DNA of 64,000 nt. Origin: Notamacropus eugenii (Eukaryota; Chordata; Mammalia; Diprotodontia; Macropodidae). Below are positions 1-12,389 of this stretch, piece by piece. A program made the translations under genes and the position numbers. The stretch covers positions 16,954,479-17,018,478 of the forward strand of contig NC_092872.1 of the NCBI RefSeq assembly GCF_028372415.1, read 5' to 3'. Under the pieces are notes generated by a model. That model saw only the letters and a list, made by a program, of their open reading frames with translations, was not told the DNA's origin and ran no database searches. The number at the start of each line of letters is the position of its first letter. The first letter of the stretch is position 1.

Positions 1-54
1 GAAGTCTCAACTAACAAAATCAACTGATGCCATTTTTAAATCATTTTCTTCAGT

Positions 55-240
55 CAGTCATTAATCATTTATCAAGCACCTTCTATATACCAAGCACTGT
101 GCTAAGTACTGGGAACAAAGAAGAAGGTCCAAAAGCTGTCCTTACCCTCACAAGCTAATAGAGGGAAGATGACACACAAAACTGAAGCTGAAAAGTAAGG
201 AGCAGGGGCATGATGAAATCCAAAGGGGTGCAAGTACATA
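55..240 (-). repeat. L2 LINE 3'-end fragment
   Basis: The plus strand shows the antisense of the L2 3' tail: a catttatcaagcacct-type core, then a caagcactgtgctaagtactggg-like core, then a stretch resembling the L2 3' UTR (ccttaccctcacaagctaatagagg). The same signature recurs in many places in this window. The fragment is old and diverged, so the right boundary is approximate. Confidence 0.6.
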
Positions 241-904
241 GAAAATGATGAAATGACTGCTTTGGTTGGCCTCCTTTAATGAAAGATTTGGGAGAAGAGG
301 TGTGTACCCTCCAATCAGAGGAAAAGAGAGGCCCCCAGGAAGGCAGTAATGAGGAGGTATGAGTTTCATGGACAAAATGATCTTACAGATAATGAAAATT
401 CTGAGAGCATGATGATGAAGTCAAGAAGTAAGGCTGTGCGAAAAATTGAGATAGTGTGCCCTTCCACTTTTGCAAATCCTTAAATGGAGGATTGAACATT
501 TTCTTCTCTATTTTCTCTCAAACAAAGTCAGCATAGATTAGTTTTGTTTGGTTTGTACTCATTGTTATTTTCTAAGCTTAGATAAACGTATTTTGAAAGA
601 GAGTTGAGTCATTTCTTTCAAAAATTTTCGCAATATTTTAGCAATAGGTATTGTCAGTTTAACAGTAGAGATCAGAGAATAAGTAAATACAAAAAAAGCT
701 ATTGATAAGTATTTTCACTACAAATAAACCAAGAATATATACAGCAATACACCAAAACAAAGGAGAATCGTAGATATTTAATCTAGTAAATGGTGACAGA
801 AATATTATTGTCTCCTGAGATTTATTGAGACCTTTCTGAAGGATATTATTTTTTTCCCCTGAACTGTGAAAGATATTTTTTTCATTGTTGGTGCTCATTC
901 TACC

Positions 905-2345
905 GTCTATTTGTTTGTTTGTTTATTGATAATTAGTATTTTTCCAATTACATGTAAATCTAATTTTCAACCTTTATTTTTTTACTAATATTTTGAATTT
1001 CAAATATTTTCCTCCTTCTTTCCAACACCTCCCCAGATGGCAAGCATTCTGATACAGGCTGTACATTTGCTATCATGGGAAATTTCCATCTTTGTCTTGC
1101 TGTAAAAGAAGAAGTAGAGCAAAGGGGAAGAGCCACAAAGAAACAAAAAAAGAGTAAAAATAGTATGTTTTCATCTGCATTCAGAATCTATAGTTCTTTT
1201 TCTGAATGTGGATACATTTTTCATAATGAGTTGTTTTTTATTTGTTTGGTTTTATTTTAAATTGTGTTGCTTAGAAGACCTAAGCCAATCATAGTTGATC
1301 ATTACAAAATGTTGTTACTGTGTACAATGTTCTTCTGGTTCTACTCATTTTACTCAGCATCAGTTCATGTAAACCTTTCCAGGTTTTTCTGAAATTTGCC
1401 TGCTCATCATTTCATATAGCAAAATAGCATCCCATTACATTCATATACTACAACCTGTTCAGTCACCAATTGATGAGCATCTCCTCAATTTCCAGTTCTT
1501 AGCCATCACAAAAGAGCTCCAATAAATATTTTTGTACATGTAAGACCTTTCCCCTTTTTATCATCTCTTTAGGATACAGACCTAGTAATAGTACTGCTGA
1601 ATCAAAGGGTATGCATAGTTTTATAGGTATTTGGACATAGTTTCAAATTGCTCTCCAGAATGGTTGGATCAGTTTGCAACTCCACCAACAATGCATTAGT
1701 GTTTCAATTTTCCCACATCTCTTCCAACATTTATCATTTTCCTTTTCTGTCATGTTAATCAATGTGAGAAGTCTCAGAGTTGTTTTATCTTGCATTTATC
1801 TAATCAATAATAGTTTAGAGCATTTTTCAAATAACTATAGATATTTAATTTCTTTATCTGAAAAATACCTGTTCATATCCTCTGACCATGTATCCATTAG
1901 AAAATGTCTTGTATTCTTATAAATTTGACTCACTTCTTTATTTGAAAAAAGAGAACTTTATCAGAGACACTGGGTGCAAAAATTGTTTCCATTATTCTGC
2001 TTTTCTTCTAATCTTGGTTGCATTGGTTTTGCTTGTGCAACATCCTTTTAGTGTAATATAATCAAAATTATCCATTTTGTATTTCATAATATTCTCTGTT
2101 TCTTCTTTCATCATATTTTCCCCTTCTCCTTAGAACTGACAGATAAACTATTCCTTGCTCTCTTAATTTGCTTATAATATCATCCTGTATTTCTAAATCA
2201 TGTACCCATTTTGACCTTATGTTGGTACATGGTGTGACATGATGGTCTATGCCTAATTTTTGCCGTTTTATTTTCCAGTTTTCCCAGCAGTTTTTGTTAA
2301 AAATTGAGTTCTTATCCCTGAAGTTGAAGTGTTTGGGTTTATCAA
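905..2345 (-). mobile_element. LINE-1 3' portion, antisense
   Basis: On the minus strand this is the 3' part of a mammalian L1. The tail at 905-930 is a TTTG-repeat, i.e. an AAAC-type tail on the sense strand. The antisense landmarks that follow are typical of L1 3' regions: a block about the 'rest of the body' region (1,460-1,720: gatgagcat..., aggatacagacctagtaatag, ctccagaatggttggatcag) and then cattttgaccttatgttgg near 2,210. ORF2 is not readable, since stops interrupt every frame. It appears truncated at its own 5' end near 2,345, as is usual for L1. The same antisense landmarks recur at 26.2 kb and 28.3 kb. Confidence 0.75.
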
Positions 2346-2559
2346 ATTTATGTCAAATAAAATTTATCAAATTATAGATTACTATAATTACTTACTACTG
2401 TGTCTTGTGTCTTAATAATGTATTTCACTGATTCATTCAATTTCTTAGGTAGTACCAAATATTTTTGATGATTGGTGCTTTTTAATGTTTTTTCTACCAA
2501 CTTAGAGGCCTAAAAGATGGTTGGTGGGTTATAATAGAAAGGAGGACTATTTGGAGACA

Positions 2560-2690
2560 GAAGAGAATGGAGTTGGGTCTCACTTGCTACATTGAATATA
2601 AGACAGCGGTCCAGTCACATCTGTTCTCTGAATGTCAATGTCCTCATCAGAAAAAATGGCAACAAAAGTAGTTAAATTTACCTCTGATAG
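2560..2690 (+). repeat. possible MIR SINE remnant
   Basis: It has weak similarity to the MIR core: a 'ggtccagtcacatctgttctctgaatgtcaatgtcctcatc' layout resembling the MIR run through the 'tcctcatctgtaaaatgg' motif. It is highly diverged, so the call is tentative. Confidence 0.3.
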
Positions 2691-2875
2691 AAATTTTTGA
2701 TGATGAAATGACATAATTTATGTAAAATAATTTATTAATCTTATTATAAGAAGTGTAGGGAGAAAAAACAACATCATTGATAAGAGGGTCTCATCAATTC
2801 ACAGTTTTGCCTAAGGGCGACCCTGATGTTGATGGAATCTGCTTTTGAAGCAGATTTTAAAATCTATCTTGAGAG

Positions 2876-4450
2876 AATTCTGAGAAGATGACTGAGTAGG
2901 TCAGAAAACTTCAGACTCTCCAGACTTCACCCACAAACAAGACAAAACAGTGCATCAGGGACAATGTAGAGCAGAAAAATAAATACTAGTTGGGGCAGAA
3001 TAGTATTTTTCCTAGAACAACCAAAGAAAAGAGGAAGAAAACTTGTGAACTCTAAATACATCCAGACTACTTCTCCTTAAATTGTAAGTGGTGGGTCCTG
3101 GGCAAGGAGGTGAGTGCAGAAGCAATGGGGAAGGAACTCTGCTTGCTGAGGACATTTACAAGGAGATGGAGTTCTTGGTTTTAGTTCCAGGTGAGAGGGT
3201 ACAACTGAAGGAGGACCTGAAACCATACACATAGACCAGAACTAGAAGTGATTACAACAAGAAGTTACCATAAATGTAAAAAAAATGAGCTGGCAAAGAA
3301 GAAAGAACCCAACCATAGAAAGTTACTATAGGAAGAGAAGACCAGGGTTCATCCTCGGAAGAAGATACTGAAGCAAAAAAAAAAAAAAAAAGCTTCTCCT
3401 ACTCCAAAAAGTAACATAAAATAGTCACCTGCACAGAAGGAATTCATAGAACTTAAAAAAAGACTTTAAAAATCAAATGAGAGGACCTTGAAATAAGAGG
3501 ATTAGTCAATAAAATAAGGGAGGGTATAGAAGGGTGTGTAGATTAAAGTGAATGGGATGAAGAGGAAACAACATATATGTTTGGAAGGTTATAAAATTCT
3601 CTTAATTTCAGATAGAAACAAAAGGGTAAATGTGGGGAGAGGGACAAGGGAGGGATTTGGAAGAAGGGTAGGTGAAGTAATAGGAGGGCAAGATAGCAGG
3701 AAGAAGCAAAATAGAGGAGTCAGGGGTAGAGGAAATAACACAAACATAAAAAAAAGAACAAGAGTGGAATTTATTAGGGGAAAATAAGAATAATTATCAT
3801 AATCTCAGAAAAAGTTCAAACTAAAGTAGATTTAATCAAGAGAAAAATAGGGAAACTACATTATATGTCAGGAATATTAATCAATATGATTTAGACTAAA
3901 TAATTAGACTGTATAAGGTTGGAATATTTCTATGGTGTATAAAATAATTAGTTGGGGGACTTAGAAAAATATGGAAAGACTTGTACTTATCAAGGTAGAT
4001 GTTATCCACCCACAGAGAAACAGAGGACAAATAAGTATAATATAGTTTTATGTAGTCGCATATGAATGTATATATCTATATGTGGATATGATTATAAGAA
4101 TTTAAGTATATGTATGTGTATGTCTATCTCTCTATATATATGTATTTGAGTATGTATATGCATCTGTGTGTGTGTGTGTGTATTCATGTTTAATTGTAGC
4201 CTTCTTCAGAGAAGCAGGCAAGGAAGGGTGGGAGGGATGAACAAAGGAAAAATTGCACAGCAGAGAACAAAGGAGAACTCACAAGGAAGCCAAGAAAAGA
4301 TGGACAGCTCCAGCCACAATCTGTAGTATTTATTGTGTAGGCTTTCTTGAAATGGAAATTTATTGCTATGTATTTTGAATCTTCTTACATTCTGCTTTGC
4401 ACATGGCAATGCTTTTTTTTTTCAATTTTGTAATTTTTAGTATTTAAGTT
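2876..4450 (+). mobile_element. L1-related element, 5' end kept, internally deleted
   Basis: The left end (agaagatgactgagtag near 2,884) matches the '...aagatgg..gagtag' start shared by the other 5'-complete copies at 10,578, 14,785 and 61,505. A 5' UTR-like stretch runs to about 3,440. It is followed by a short ORF1-like piece (gaacttaaaaaaagac...aatcaaatgagag, 3,450-3,485) corresponding to the KELKKDFKNQ-type segment of ORF1 in the copy at 13.6-14.8 kb. The rest of ORF1 is missing. From about 3,540 to 4,450 comes purine-rich, then TA/TG-rich, 3'-UTR-like DNA, ending near a T-rich tract at 4,410. I infer one element with an internal deletion; a composite of two insertions is the alternative. 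Confidence 0.5.
4060..4185. repeat. TATATG/TG simple repeat
   Basis: This is alternating purine-pyrimidine DNA: tata-tatg units and then a (TG)8-9 run near 4,166-4,182. It lies inside the 3'-UTR-like part of the deleted L1 element. Confidence 0.85.
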
Positions 4451-4569
4451 TAAAATATATAGAACATTTTTAAAAATTGAAAATAAATCTCCCTTTAAGA
4501 TGCACTCAATATTGCATTTCTCTTCTTATTAAAAAGACTTTCAGGTTTACAAAAGATTTTTCTTACAGC

Positions 4570-4700
4570 AGCCATGTGAAGTAGATTGCTGTGGCTGTTA
4601 TTTTCACCATTTAATGGAGAAGAAAAACTAGGTTAGAGAAGTTGGTGATTTGTCTAGGATCACATGGAAGATTCCAATCTGGAACTCGAGTCGTTTAAGT
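4570..4700 (-). repeat. MIR/CORE-SINE fragment
   Basis: It shows an antisense MIR layout: 'ccatttaatggagaagaaaaactaggttagagaagttggtgatttgtctaggatcacatgg' mirrors the usual 'gaaactgaggc..gacttgcccaaggtcacac' order. Diverged. Confidence 0.45.
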
Positions 4701-4715
4701 CAGTTTTTTTCTTTT

Positions 4716-4732
4716 TCTTCTCTGTCTCTATC

Positions 4733-4765
<33 letters not shown>

Positions 4766-4786
4766 TTTTCTCTCTCTGTCTCTTCC
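4716..4786. repeat. (TC)n / (TCTG)n microsatellite
   Basis: A pyrimidine-only run containing a (TCTG)5 block at about 4,734-4,754 and flanking (TC)n. Confidence 0.9.
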
Positions 4787-4844
4787 TTTTTTTCTGCCTT
4801 CATTTTTTGACCATTATTATGTGCTATTGTTTTACTTGCTAGAT

Positions 4845-4920
4845 ATTCAAAGACTAAGACAAATAATCCCTGCATTTAAGGAGTCTACATTATAACAAGG
4901 GACAAGCTCTTGTTCTTTAA
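4845..4920 (-). repeat. possible L2 3' UTR fragment
   Basis: The words 'aaataatccctgcatttaaggagtctacattataac' resemble the antisense L2 3' UTR phrase ('tccctgccctcaaggagcttacattct'). It is short and tentative. Confidence 0.4.
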
Positions 4921-7900
4921 GCTCTATGTCGTTTACTTTTATACTTTCAGAGATACTTTCCGGAGCAGAATGTTGATTTGAAATGGTTTTGGTTTTGGAC
5001 CCCTGAAGTCCTAAAGTTTCCACTATTCACTTGATTCATCTTTTTTTCTTTTACAAGTCTTATGACTCCTGTAGAAGCCTAGAATTTCAGCTCTGTTCAG
5101 GATTCACTCCTTTTCCTCCTGCTGAGTCCAGTTGGCACATGAACTTCTCATGCTGATGTCCCCAGCATGTGTCTTAGTGATAGTTTTTCACTTCAATTCT
5201 CACTCTTCCTAATCCTGATTTTCTTTACATTGCCTTTGTCCTTTCTTATACTTTGACTCACTCACCCTTCATGGCAGATAACACCTGCTGACTTTATTCA
5301 TTGTCCTAATTGTGGCTCAATGTGGACCCTCCTCTTCTGACTTTCTGTCTTCCCAGGTTCATATTTGCTTTTGCCTTTTGCCAAATCCTTCTTTGAGACT
5401 GCCTATTTCAGTAAAATGTGTGGATTAGACTTTCTTTTTTTTTCATATCCCTCCATGTTTGTTAAATGGTATCAGCTGTATAACCACAGCTTTTTAAAAA
5501 GTATTAATTATTTGGGAGACAAGGAGAACAGCAAATTGGCAAAGGTGTCATTGCCTGACATGATTGGATCTCTTCTTCAAAGTTTTGTAAGCTATTACTA
5601 TATTGACGTTGCTTCTAAACAGAACTCATGCCTACATTTTGAAGACAGAGGCAGGTGTTATTTCCTTAAAGGAACTCCACTAGAAAGTGCTCTCACACCT
5701 GACAAAATGTTGGCACAAGGATAATATGGCTCATATAAGCTGTACATGGAAAACCCATAAAGAAGTATCAGTAGAATGAGAAATAATTTAACAGTTCATT
5801 TTTATTCAACAGAAATTTTTTTTCACTTAAAAGAACTTATTAAATTGAGTTGCACTTTTATACCTTTAAAACATCCTCATGAATTAAGTAGGACTGTTAT
5901 TTGTAGGGATATTCACCATTGATTAATGAGGTGGCAAAGGGCTAATTGAACAATATGGACAGATTGAACACTAGGTCCCAAGATTCTTGGCTTTAGATCC
6001 TGTGCATTTATAATTCTGCTAGGTTATACTCATGACTGTCACATACACACACACACACACCCATATAAAAGAACAATTATCCTGCTTCCTGAATCATGGC
6101 CAACACAGATTTGTAATTCCATATATTCTATATCAACATGAGTGTGGCTCAGAGCATGACAAATTGAACTTAGACCAAGTCTTGTCCTCAGGTCAAAATT
6201 GTCTTCATTTTTTTTTTTTGTAAGTAATACTAAGGACCTGTTATTATTTTGCAGTTTCCCCTTCCCCCACTTGAAACTGACACACTTGTCTTGCTATATG
6301 TATGATTCATCTCAGAGAGGGAAAAAGAAATTAATTTTCTGATAGAGGTACTTTATATTGAATGATTCACAAATGTCAGGAACTGAGTTCTATGGGGAAA
6401 ATATGGCAGACTTTAGTAATAAAATAGCCTCTGCTCATAAAATTAATTCACATCAAGCAAATCAAATGATTGGACTTCATTGAGAAAGCAAAACTTCTGT
6501 AAAAGAAACGAAACATTGTAGATTTGGAAAAGACAAAATAACATACTTTTGATGAATTTTTCTTTCCCTTCCCTTTGTTTTAGGTATTATCATTTCTTAT
6601 AAGGATTGTATCTTGGGGCAATCACATGTACCTGAATGCATTGGAAATGTTCAGAGAATTCCAAAATCAAAAGCATCAATTTTCATCTTCCACTTTAATT
6701 AAATAGAAAGTACCACCACAGGTGATCAAGGAATATTCCTTGAAGAAAATGAAAGGATGTTAAATTCTTCTTGATTCCCCATTGTGGAATATAGGTGACT
6801 GGTTTCTTTAAGACTTTTCCAGTGACAGGAGATTTCTCCCAAGCAGAAAAGGCTTTGAGTTTGGCAGACTAAACAGTATCTCTTCCATTCTTGAGTAAGC
6901 AATTGGTCACAGGGTGATGAAGTTTTGGGGTATAGCGATTCCTTTTTTTTAATTTTTCATTTTTAACATAGTTTCTGTCACATAAAACAATTCCAACTTT
7001 TGGTCAGGTCATAGTTCTTTTAAAGTATTTACAATATAGACCACAAATGAATTATTTTTTAACATTATCCAATTGAGACACATAAATTATGTATGCTACC
7101 TTCACAAGCCCTTGACCTAAGTGTCTCCACACTATTACTAAGAATTGAAGGATCCTAACATATTTTTGTTGGTCTAAAGTCCTAAGCCTAATAGCTTAAT
7201 TTTAGACTTCACCTCAGATGTTCCTCTACCAACAACCTATAATTTAATAGATCTGGTATTAAGCTTACAAACCTTTTGACTATAGGAAATTTCCACTAAG
7301 AGTAGGGAAATTGCAGGAAACAATATCTCCCCAAATTCATGTCAATTCCATGCAGGAGTAGATTGTCAACTTGCACTGAGTCAGGTTTAAAGTCTGCCAG
7401 GTGTCAGTGGGGAAACTGAGTCAGGAGAATCCTACTTCAGCCCAGGCTGAATAACTGCTCTCCCAGCCTTCCTATGAGATCACCTTTTTCAGTTCATACC
7501 AGCATCTCACAGGCTTATTGGCATCATGGATTGGAGGCTCAGACTGCCTTCCTTTTAATCCACACCTGGAGTTAGACTCAGAAGGACAGTCAGTTAATAG
7601 TCCCATAGCATCTTAAAAAAGCAAGTTCTAATAACCAGGTTTCAGATATGACTATAATTTCACATTGGCTAAGGCACATCTTTTGAGGCAAGTCTTAAGT
7701 GGCTTACATGTCTTTCTATAGATGTTCAGGTTCCTGATTAAATAACAATCATAAAATCAAATTTACCATTAAAACCTTAACTTTTCCATCAATGCCAAAT
7801 TTTATCTGAGGTTACCTTCCTCTAGGAAATTTAGACTAAAATTCTTTCCCCAAACTAAAGATGTCATTGATTTATTCTCAGTAATTAAGTCAGTCAATTG

Positions 7901-7930
7901 TTTTAATGCTAACTGCTTTTACATCACTTT
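4920..7930. other. mostly unassigned AT-rich DNA
   Basis: I see no gene here that I can support. The interval holds one 119-codon open frame (listed separately), a possible MIR remnant at about 5,870-6,010, a short (CA)8 run at 6,045-6,061 and several poly-T runs. The remainder matches no repeat family I recognise. Confidence 0.5.
5365..5724 (+). CDS. unassigned 119-codon open frame, probably not a gene
   Basis: This is the longest open frame on the plus strand outside recognised repeats. It has no ATG at its left edge: it opens at a TTG just after a pyrimidine tract and AG (tctgtcttcccag ending at 5,356), which resembles a splice acceptor. The translation has a hydrophobic, aromatic-rich first half and a more ordinary second half (…SLPDMIGSLLQSF…), ending at a TAA after 'LAQG'. 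I recognise no domain. With AT-rich composition and no matching exon or donor site visible, chance is the simplest explanation; an exon or retrocopy fragment is possible. Confidence 0.15.
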   Translation: MLLPFAKSFFETAYFSKMCGLDFLFFSYPSMFVKWYQLYNHSFLKSINYLGDKENSKLAKVSLPDMIGSLLQSFVSYYYIDVASKQNSCLHFEDRGRCYFLKGTPLESALTPDKMLAQG

Positions 7931-7936
7931 GTAGCA

Positions 7937-8749
7937 TGTCCAATTTTTCTCCCCATCTCTTCTCTGTCCGCACCCCCAAATATCTTGAATTCTGATTACT
8001 CTTTCCCTCAGTGTACCCTCCCTTCCATCACACTCTACCCTTCCCTTATCCCCATCTTCTCTCTTTTCTTGTAGGGCAAGATAAATTTCTATATCTCATT
8101 ATCTGTGTTTCTTATTTGCTGGTTATATGCAATAATAATTCTCAACATTCATTTCTAATACTTTGAATTCCAACTTCTCTCCTTCCCTCCCTTCTTTCCT
8201 ATCCCCACTGAGAAGGTAAGCAATTCAATACAGACTAAATATGTGTCATTTTGCAAAAGACTTCCATAATAATCATGTTGTGTAATACTAACTATATTGC
8301 CCTCTTTCCTACTCTTATCACCTCTTATTTTTTTTATTCCCTCATTTAACCTTGTCCCTTCCCAAAAGTGTTTATTTCTAGTTACTCCCTTCTCCCATTT
8401 GTTCTCCCTTCCATCATTCCCCTCACCCCACTTGTTGCCTCCTCCCCTACCTTGCTGTAGTGTACAATAGATTTTCATACCAAATTTCGTGAGCATGTTA
8501 TTCCCTCCTTCAGCCATATGTGGAAAGAGTAGCTTCACTTTTCCTCTCTCCCCTTATCCCTTTTTTCCTCCATTGAACAAGATTTACCTTATCTCTTTTA
8601 TGAGTTATAGTCTGCCCCATTCCATTTCTCCCTTTCTCCTCTCCTTATTTTCCTCCCTCACTCCTTAAATTTATTTTATTTTATTTTATTTTTTTTGTGG
8701 ATATCATCTCTTCTGATTCAACCCAGCCTGTACTCTCTGTCTATGTGCA

Positions 8750-8784
<35 letters not shown>

Positions 8785-10578
8785 ACAATCCCTCCACCTA
8801 CCAAATACTGAGAAAAGTCTCAAGAGTTATAAATATTTTCTTTCCACGTAAGAATGTAAACAGTTCAGCTTTAGGAAGTCTTTTATGATTTCTCTTTCCT
8901 GTTTACTTTTGTATGCTTCTCTTGATTCTTGTGTTTGAATGTCAAATTTTCTCTTCAGTTCTGGTCTTTTCATCATGAATGCTTGAAAGTCATCTATATC
9001 ATCAATTGACCATTTATTCCCTTGAAGTATTATACTCAGTTTTGCTGGGTAGGTGATTCTTGGTTTTAATCCCAGTTCCTTTGGCTTCTGGAATATCCTA
9101 TTCCAAGCCCTTCAATCTCTTAAAATTCAAGGGGCCAGATCCTGTGTTATCCTGATTGTATTTCCACAATACTTGAATGTTTTCTTTCTAGCTGGTTGCA
9201 GTATTTTTCTCCTTGACCTGGGAACTCTGAAATTTGGCCACAATGTTCCTAAGAGTTTCTCTCTTCAGGTGTCTTTCAGGAGGTTATTAGTGGATTCTTT
9301 TGATATTTGTTTTGCCCTTTGGTTCTAGAATATCAGGACAGTTTTCTTTGATAATTTCATGGCAGATACTGTCTTGACTCTTTTATTGATCATGGCTTTC
9401 AGGTAGTCCCATAATTTTTAAATTGTCTCTCCTGGATCTATTTTCCAGGTCAGTTGTTTTTCAAATGAGATGTTTCACATTATCTTCTTTTTTTTCAAAC
9501 TTTTGGTTTTGCTTTTTAAGTGCTTGGATTATCTCATAGTCATTCATTTCCCAGAACTCAATTCTCTCTTTCAGAGAACTATTTTGTTCAGTGAGATTTT
9601 GAACTTTCTCTTCCATTTGGCTAATTCTGCTTTTTAAACTCTCTTCCTCATTGGCTTTTTAGATCTCTTTTTTCCAATTGAGTTAGCCTCTTTTCTAAAA
9701 GTGTTATTTTCCTCAGCATTTTTTTGGTTTTCCTTTAGCAAGCTGTTGACTCACTTTTCAAGCTCTTCCATGGCCTGAGTCAGTTTAAGTTCCCTTTGGA
9801 GGAACTGGAGGCAGGGGTCTTGACTCCCTGTGACTATGCCTTATTCTTCCTCATCTGAAAGGATGGTAGGAGATACCTGATAACCAAGAAAGTAACCTTC
9901 TATGGTCTTATTTTTTTTCCCTTTTTTTGGGTATTTTTCCAACCAGTTACTTGACTTTTGAATTCTTTGTTAAGAGGATGGTCGTATTGTCCCTCCTTTC
10001 TGTAGTGCCATGTTCAAGGCTGAGATTTGACTCAGCTGCTGGATTTCCCTGGGGCTTTGGGTGGGAGCGAGGCTGTCACTCAGGTCTGAGGTTTTGATCA
10101 GCTGCTCCCTACTGCCAGAGGCTTTAAGGTGAGCTGCTTGGACAATGGAACCAAGTTGCTTCCCTGTCTGCAGTCTGCTGCTGTGGCCTCTGCCATGGAC
10201 TGGGGCTATTGCTGGAGAAATTCTGTTCCCTCTTGCCCAGCTGGGAAAGCCTTCCCATACTGACCTTTGGAGTTTTCTTTGTCACTTGTGGGTTGAGGGA
10301 TCTGGGAACCTCCCTGTTGGGAACTCTGTCCTGGAGATTTGTTCAGGTTCTGTTCCTCCCAGTGTCGTGTGGCCAGGGCTGGGCTTCACCCTGTTCAGCA
10401 TCCCGTGAGATAGACCTTTCCTGTTGGCCTTCCAGGTTACCTTTGGCTGGAAACCTCTTTTGCTCTGTTGTTCTGTGGCTTCTGCTGCTCTAGAATTTGT
10501 TGAGAGTCCTTTTTACAGGTATTTTATGGGCTGTGAGGGAAGTGTTAGAGTATATGCATCTTTCTACTCCACCATTTT
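7937..10578 (-). mobile_element. HAL1-like half-LINE-1, decayed, near full length
   Basis: Read on the minus strand, this copy has the 5' start near 10,578 (a 'atggtggagtagaaag' word), a 5' UTR to about 9,850, an ORF1 remnant at about 8,930-9,830, and a purine-rich 3' UTR down to about 7,937. The ORF1 remnant aligns by eye to the copy at 23.2-24.3 kb; for example both contain the antisense of the 'ITYPAKLS' region (9,037-9,060 here, 23,349-23,372 there) and of the RRM start (about 9,400-9,460). Multiple stops and frameshifts break it. The 3' UTR also follows the same order: a (TG)n tract, then CT-rich blocks, then a 'aagcaattcaatac' word. No ORF2 lies between ORF1 and the 3' UTR. No clear target-site duplication was found. 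Confidence 0.75.
8749..8784. repeat. (TG)n microsatellite in HAL1-like 3' UTR
   Basis: A TG run with a TATG interruption. It sits at the same place in the element as the (TG)n tract at 23,066-23,100, which suggests the repeat is an intrinsic part of the 3' UTR. Confidence 0.9.
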
Positions 10579-10689
10579 TAGGTATAGCAAATTTTGAAGA
10601 CTATCGTAAGTTTAAGCACAGTTGTTAATTATTTCAATGTAGTGAATGCCCACACTGATAACATTAAGCAGCCTTTGCATACCAGTTCA

Positions 10690-10845
10690 AGGTTTGTAAG
10701 GCATTTTAGATGCATCATCTAATTTTATTCTGGGAACAATACTGAGGCTGAGAGGTTAAGTGATCTGTTCTAATATAGCTAGAAAATTTATGAGTTAATA
10801 TTTTAATTCAAGTCTTCTTTACACCAAGCCTAAGAATCTATACCC
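10690..10845 (-). repeat. MIR/CORE-SINE fragment
   Basis: It has the antisense MIR order: 'gtaaggcattttagatgcatcatctaatttt', then 'ctgaggctgagaggttaagtgatctg', then a 'caagtcttctttacaccaagcc' end. Moderately diverged. Confidence 0.6.
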
Positions 10846-10984
10846 TATATCATCAGCTGCTAAAAATCAATGTATTGTTATTATTATTCGTTTGGGGTTA
10901 GGGGAGTTTTTTCCTATTATGTCAAACTCATGTTGTTGACTTATATTGTTAATTAAATCCACTGAATCTCTATTTTTTCATAGA

Positions 10985-11990
10985 TAAACAGTGAACAATC
11001 TTTTATTAAGGACTGCTATGTGTGTCAGGTACTGTGCTAACTTCTGGAAACATGAAAAAAGGCAAAATCACAGACTCTGACCTAAATGAGCTCACATTAT
11101 AAAGGACTGCAGTGAAAGGCAGAAACACCAGCCGGAAGTCTATTGCAATAGTTCAAGAATAAGGTGGTAATAGTATAAACCAAAATGTTAACTGAATCGT
11201 AGAAAGGGAAATACACAAGAGATGTTGTGGAGGTAAAAATGAGAAAACATAGCAGCAAATTAGATATTTAGGGTGAGAGCCAGTAAACAGTTAAGGATGA
11301 AACTGAGGTTGTGAGCCTGGGTGATTGAGATGATAATGATGACCTTAACAGTGACAAGGAAGATGAGAAGAGGAGAGGGTTTAGGTATAAGATAATGAGT
11401 TTACTTTTGGACATGTTGAGTTTGAGATTACTATTAGACACAATGTTTGAAATATCTAAAAGAAAGTTGAATATTTGAGACTGGAAGTGAGGTAAAAAGA
11501 TAGGCCTAGATAAAAAAGGTCTGAGTATCATCTGTATAGAAGTAAAAATTAAACTCACAGGAGCTTATTAGCTCAGCAAGAAAGAGGAAATAGAATAAGA
11601 AGGGAACACAAAGGTCAAGGAGAGACCCTTGGGACACACTTATGTTTATGTGATCTCTATGATGATACCACAAAGGGAACTGGCAAAGAGCATTGGGTGG
11701 GAGGTGAAACTGGCAAGATCAATGCCATAAAAACCCAGATAGGAAAGAATATTCAAGAGAAAGGGTGGTAAACATTGTCAATGTTTACAACAGAAAAATC
11801 AAGGACATAGACTGAGAAATACCATTTGATTTGCAATAGGAAAATTATTGTTTACTTAGGAGAAAAAATAACAAAAATGTTTTAGTCAAATAATGACCAA
11901 AGATTGTTTGAAAGAGATTGAGAGGAAGTAGAGGCATGAGTATAGAAAGTTTAGCTAGGAAAGGTAGCAAGATATGAAATAATAACTAAT
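10985..11990 (-). mobile_element. L2 LINE, ~1 kb, antisense
   Basis: The left end carries the antisense L2 3' tail (ttattaaggactgctatgtgtgtcaggtactgtgcta). Further right is 'acttttggacatgttgagtttgag' at about 11,403-11,426, the complement of the L2 ORF2 word 'ctcaaactcaacatgtccaaaa'. 'tattgcaatagttcaag', 'gagacccttgggacac' and other L2 antisense landmarks follow. The ORF is interrupted. The 96-codon minus-strand frame at 11,268-11,558 is a surviving piece of this ORF2, not a host gene. Confidence 0.75.
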
Positions 11991-12039
11991 AGGAAGAGCT
12001 GATTAAATGAGGAGTTTTAAGGATTTTGAATTGTTATCT

Positions 12040-12360
12040 TGTCACATCATCTAATTTAAAAGTCTCAAAATGATTTTTTCATTTATCCCAATTAAGTTTC
12101 ATGATATCAAATTCAGATAAACATTCTATCCTATCTTGACATTTTTGTTTTCAGAGTGTTATCAGCTAGCATGTCAGCTAGCTTTGTGTCATGTATAAAT
12201 TTGATAGATTTATCATATTCATCTATATCCATTTGATTGGACTTGGATAGGAGAGATCTTTGGGACATTTCATTATAGACCTCTTTACAAACTGACACTT
12301 AACCATGAATCCTTTGGGTTCAATTCACTGACAAATCAGTGGATTGCAGCATACTTAAAT
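12040..12360 (-). mobile_element. CR1/L3-like LINE ORF2 remnant
   Basis: The plus-strand word agctttgtgtcatgtataaa (12,180-12,199) is the complement of a degraded F-A-D-D-T-K-L type reverse transcriptase motif, the catalytic YADD-like box of CR1-clade LINEs. About 70 bp further right, 'tctttgggacatttcattatagacctc' resembles the complement of the upstream V-P-Q-G-S motif. The spacing and order suit an antisense CR1/L3 fragment. Assignment is by motif memory only. Confidence 0.5.
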
Positions 12361-12389
12361 AATTTAAAAATTACTGGTACAGTATTCTC

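Noticed and set aside
8155..8538. 127-codon minus frame
   Set aside because: It is the purine-rich 3' UTR of the HAL1-like copy read in one frame, and the same frame is not kept in the other copies.
10145..10493. two overlapping plus-strand frames rich in Trp/Leu/Cys
   Set aside because: They are antisense to the 5' UTR of the HAL1-like copy at 7.9-10.6 kb.
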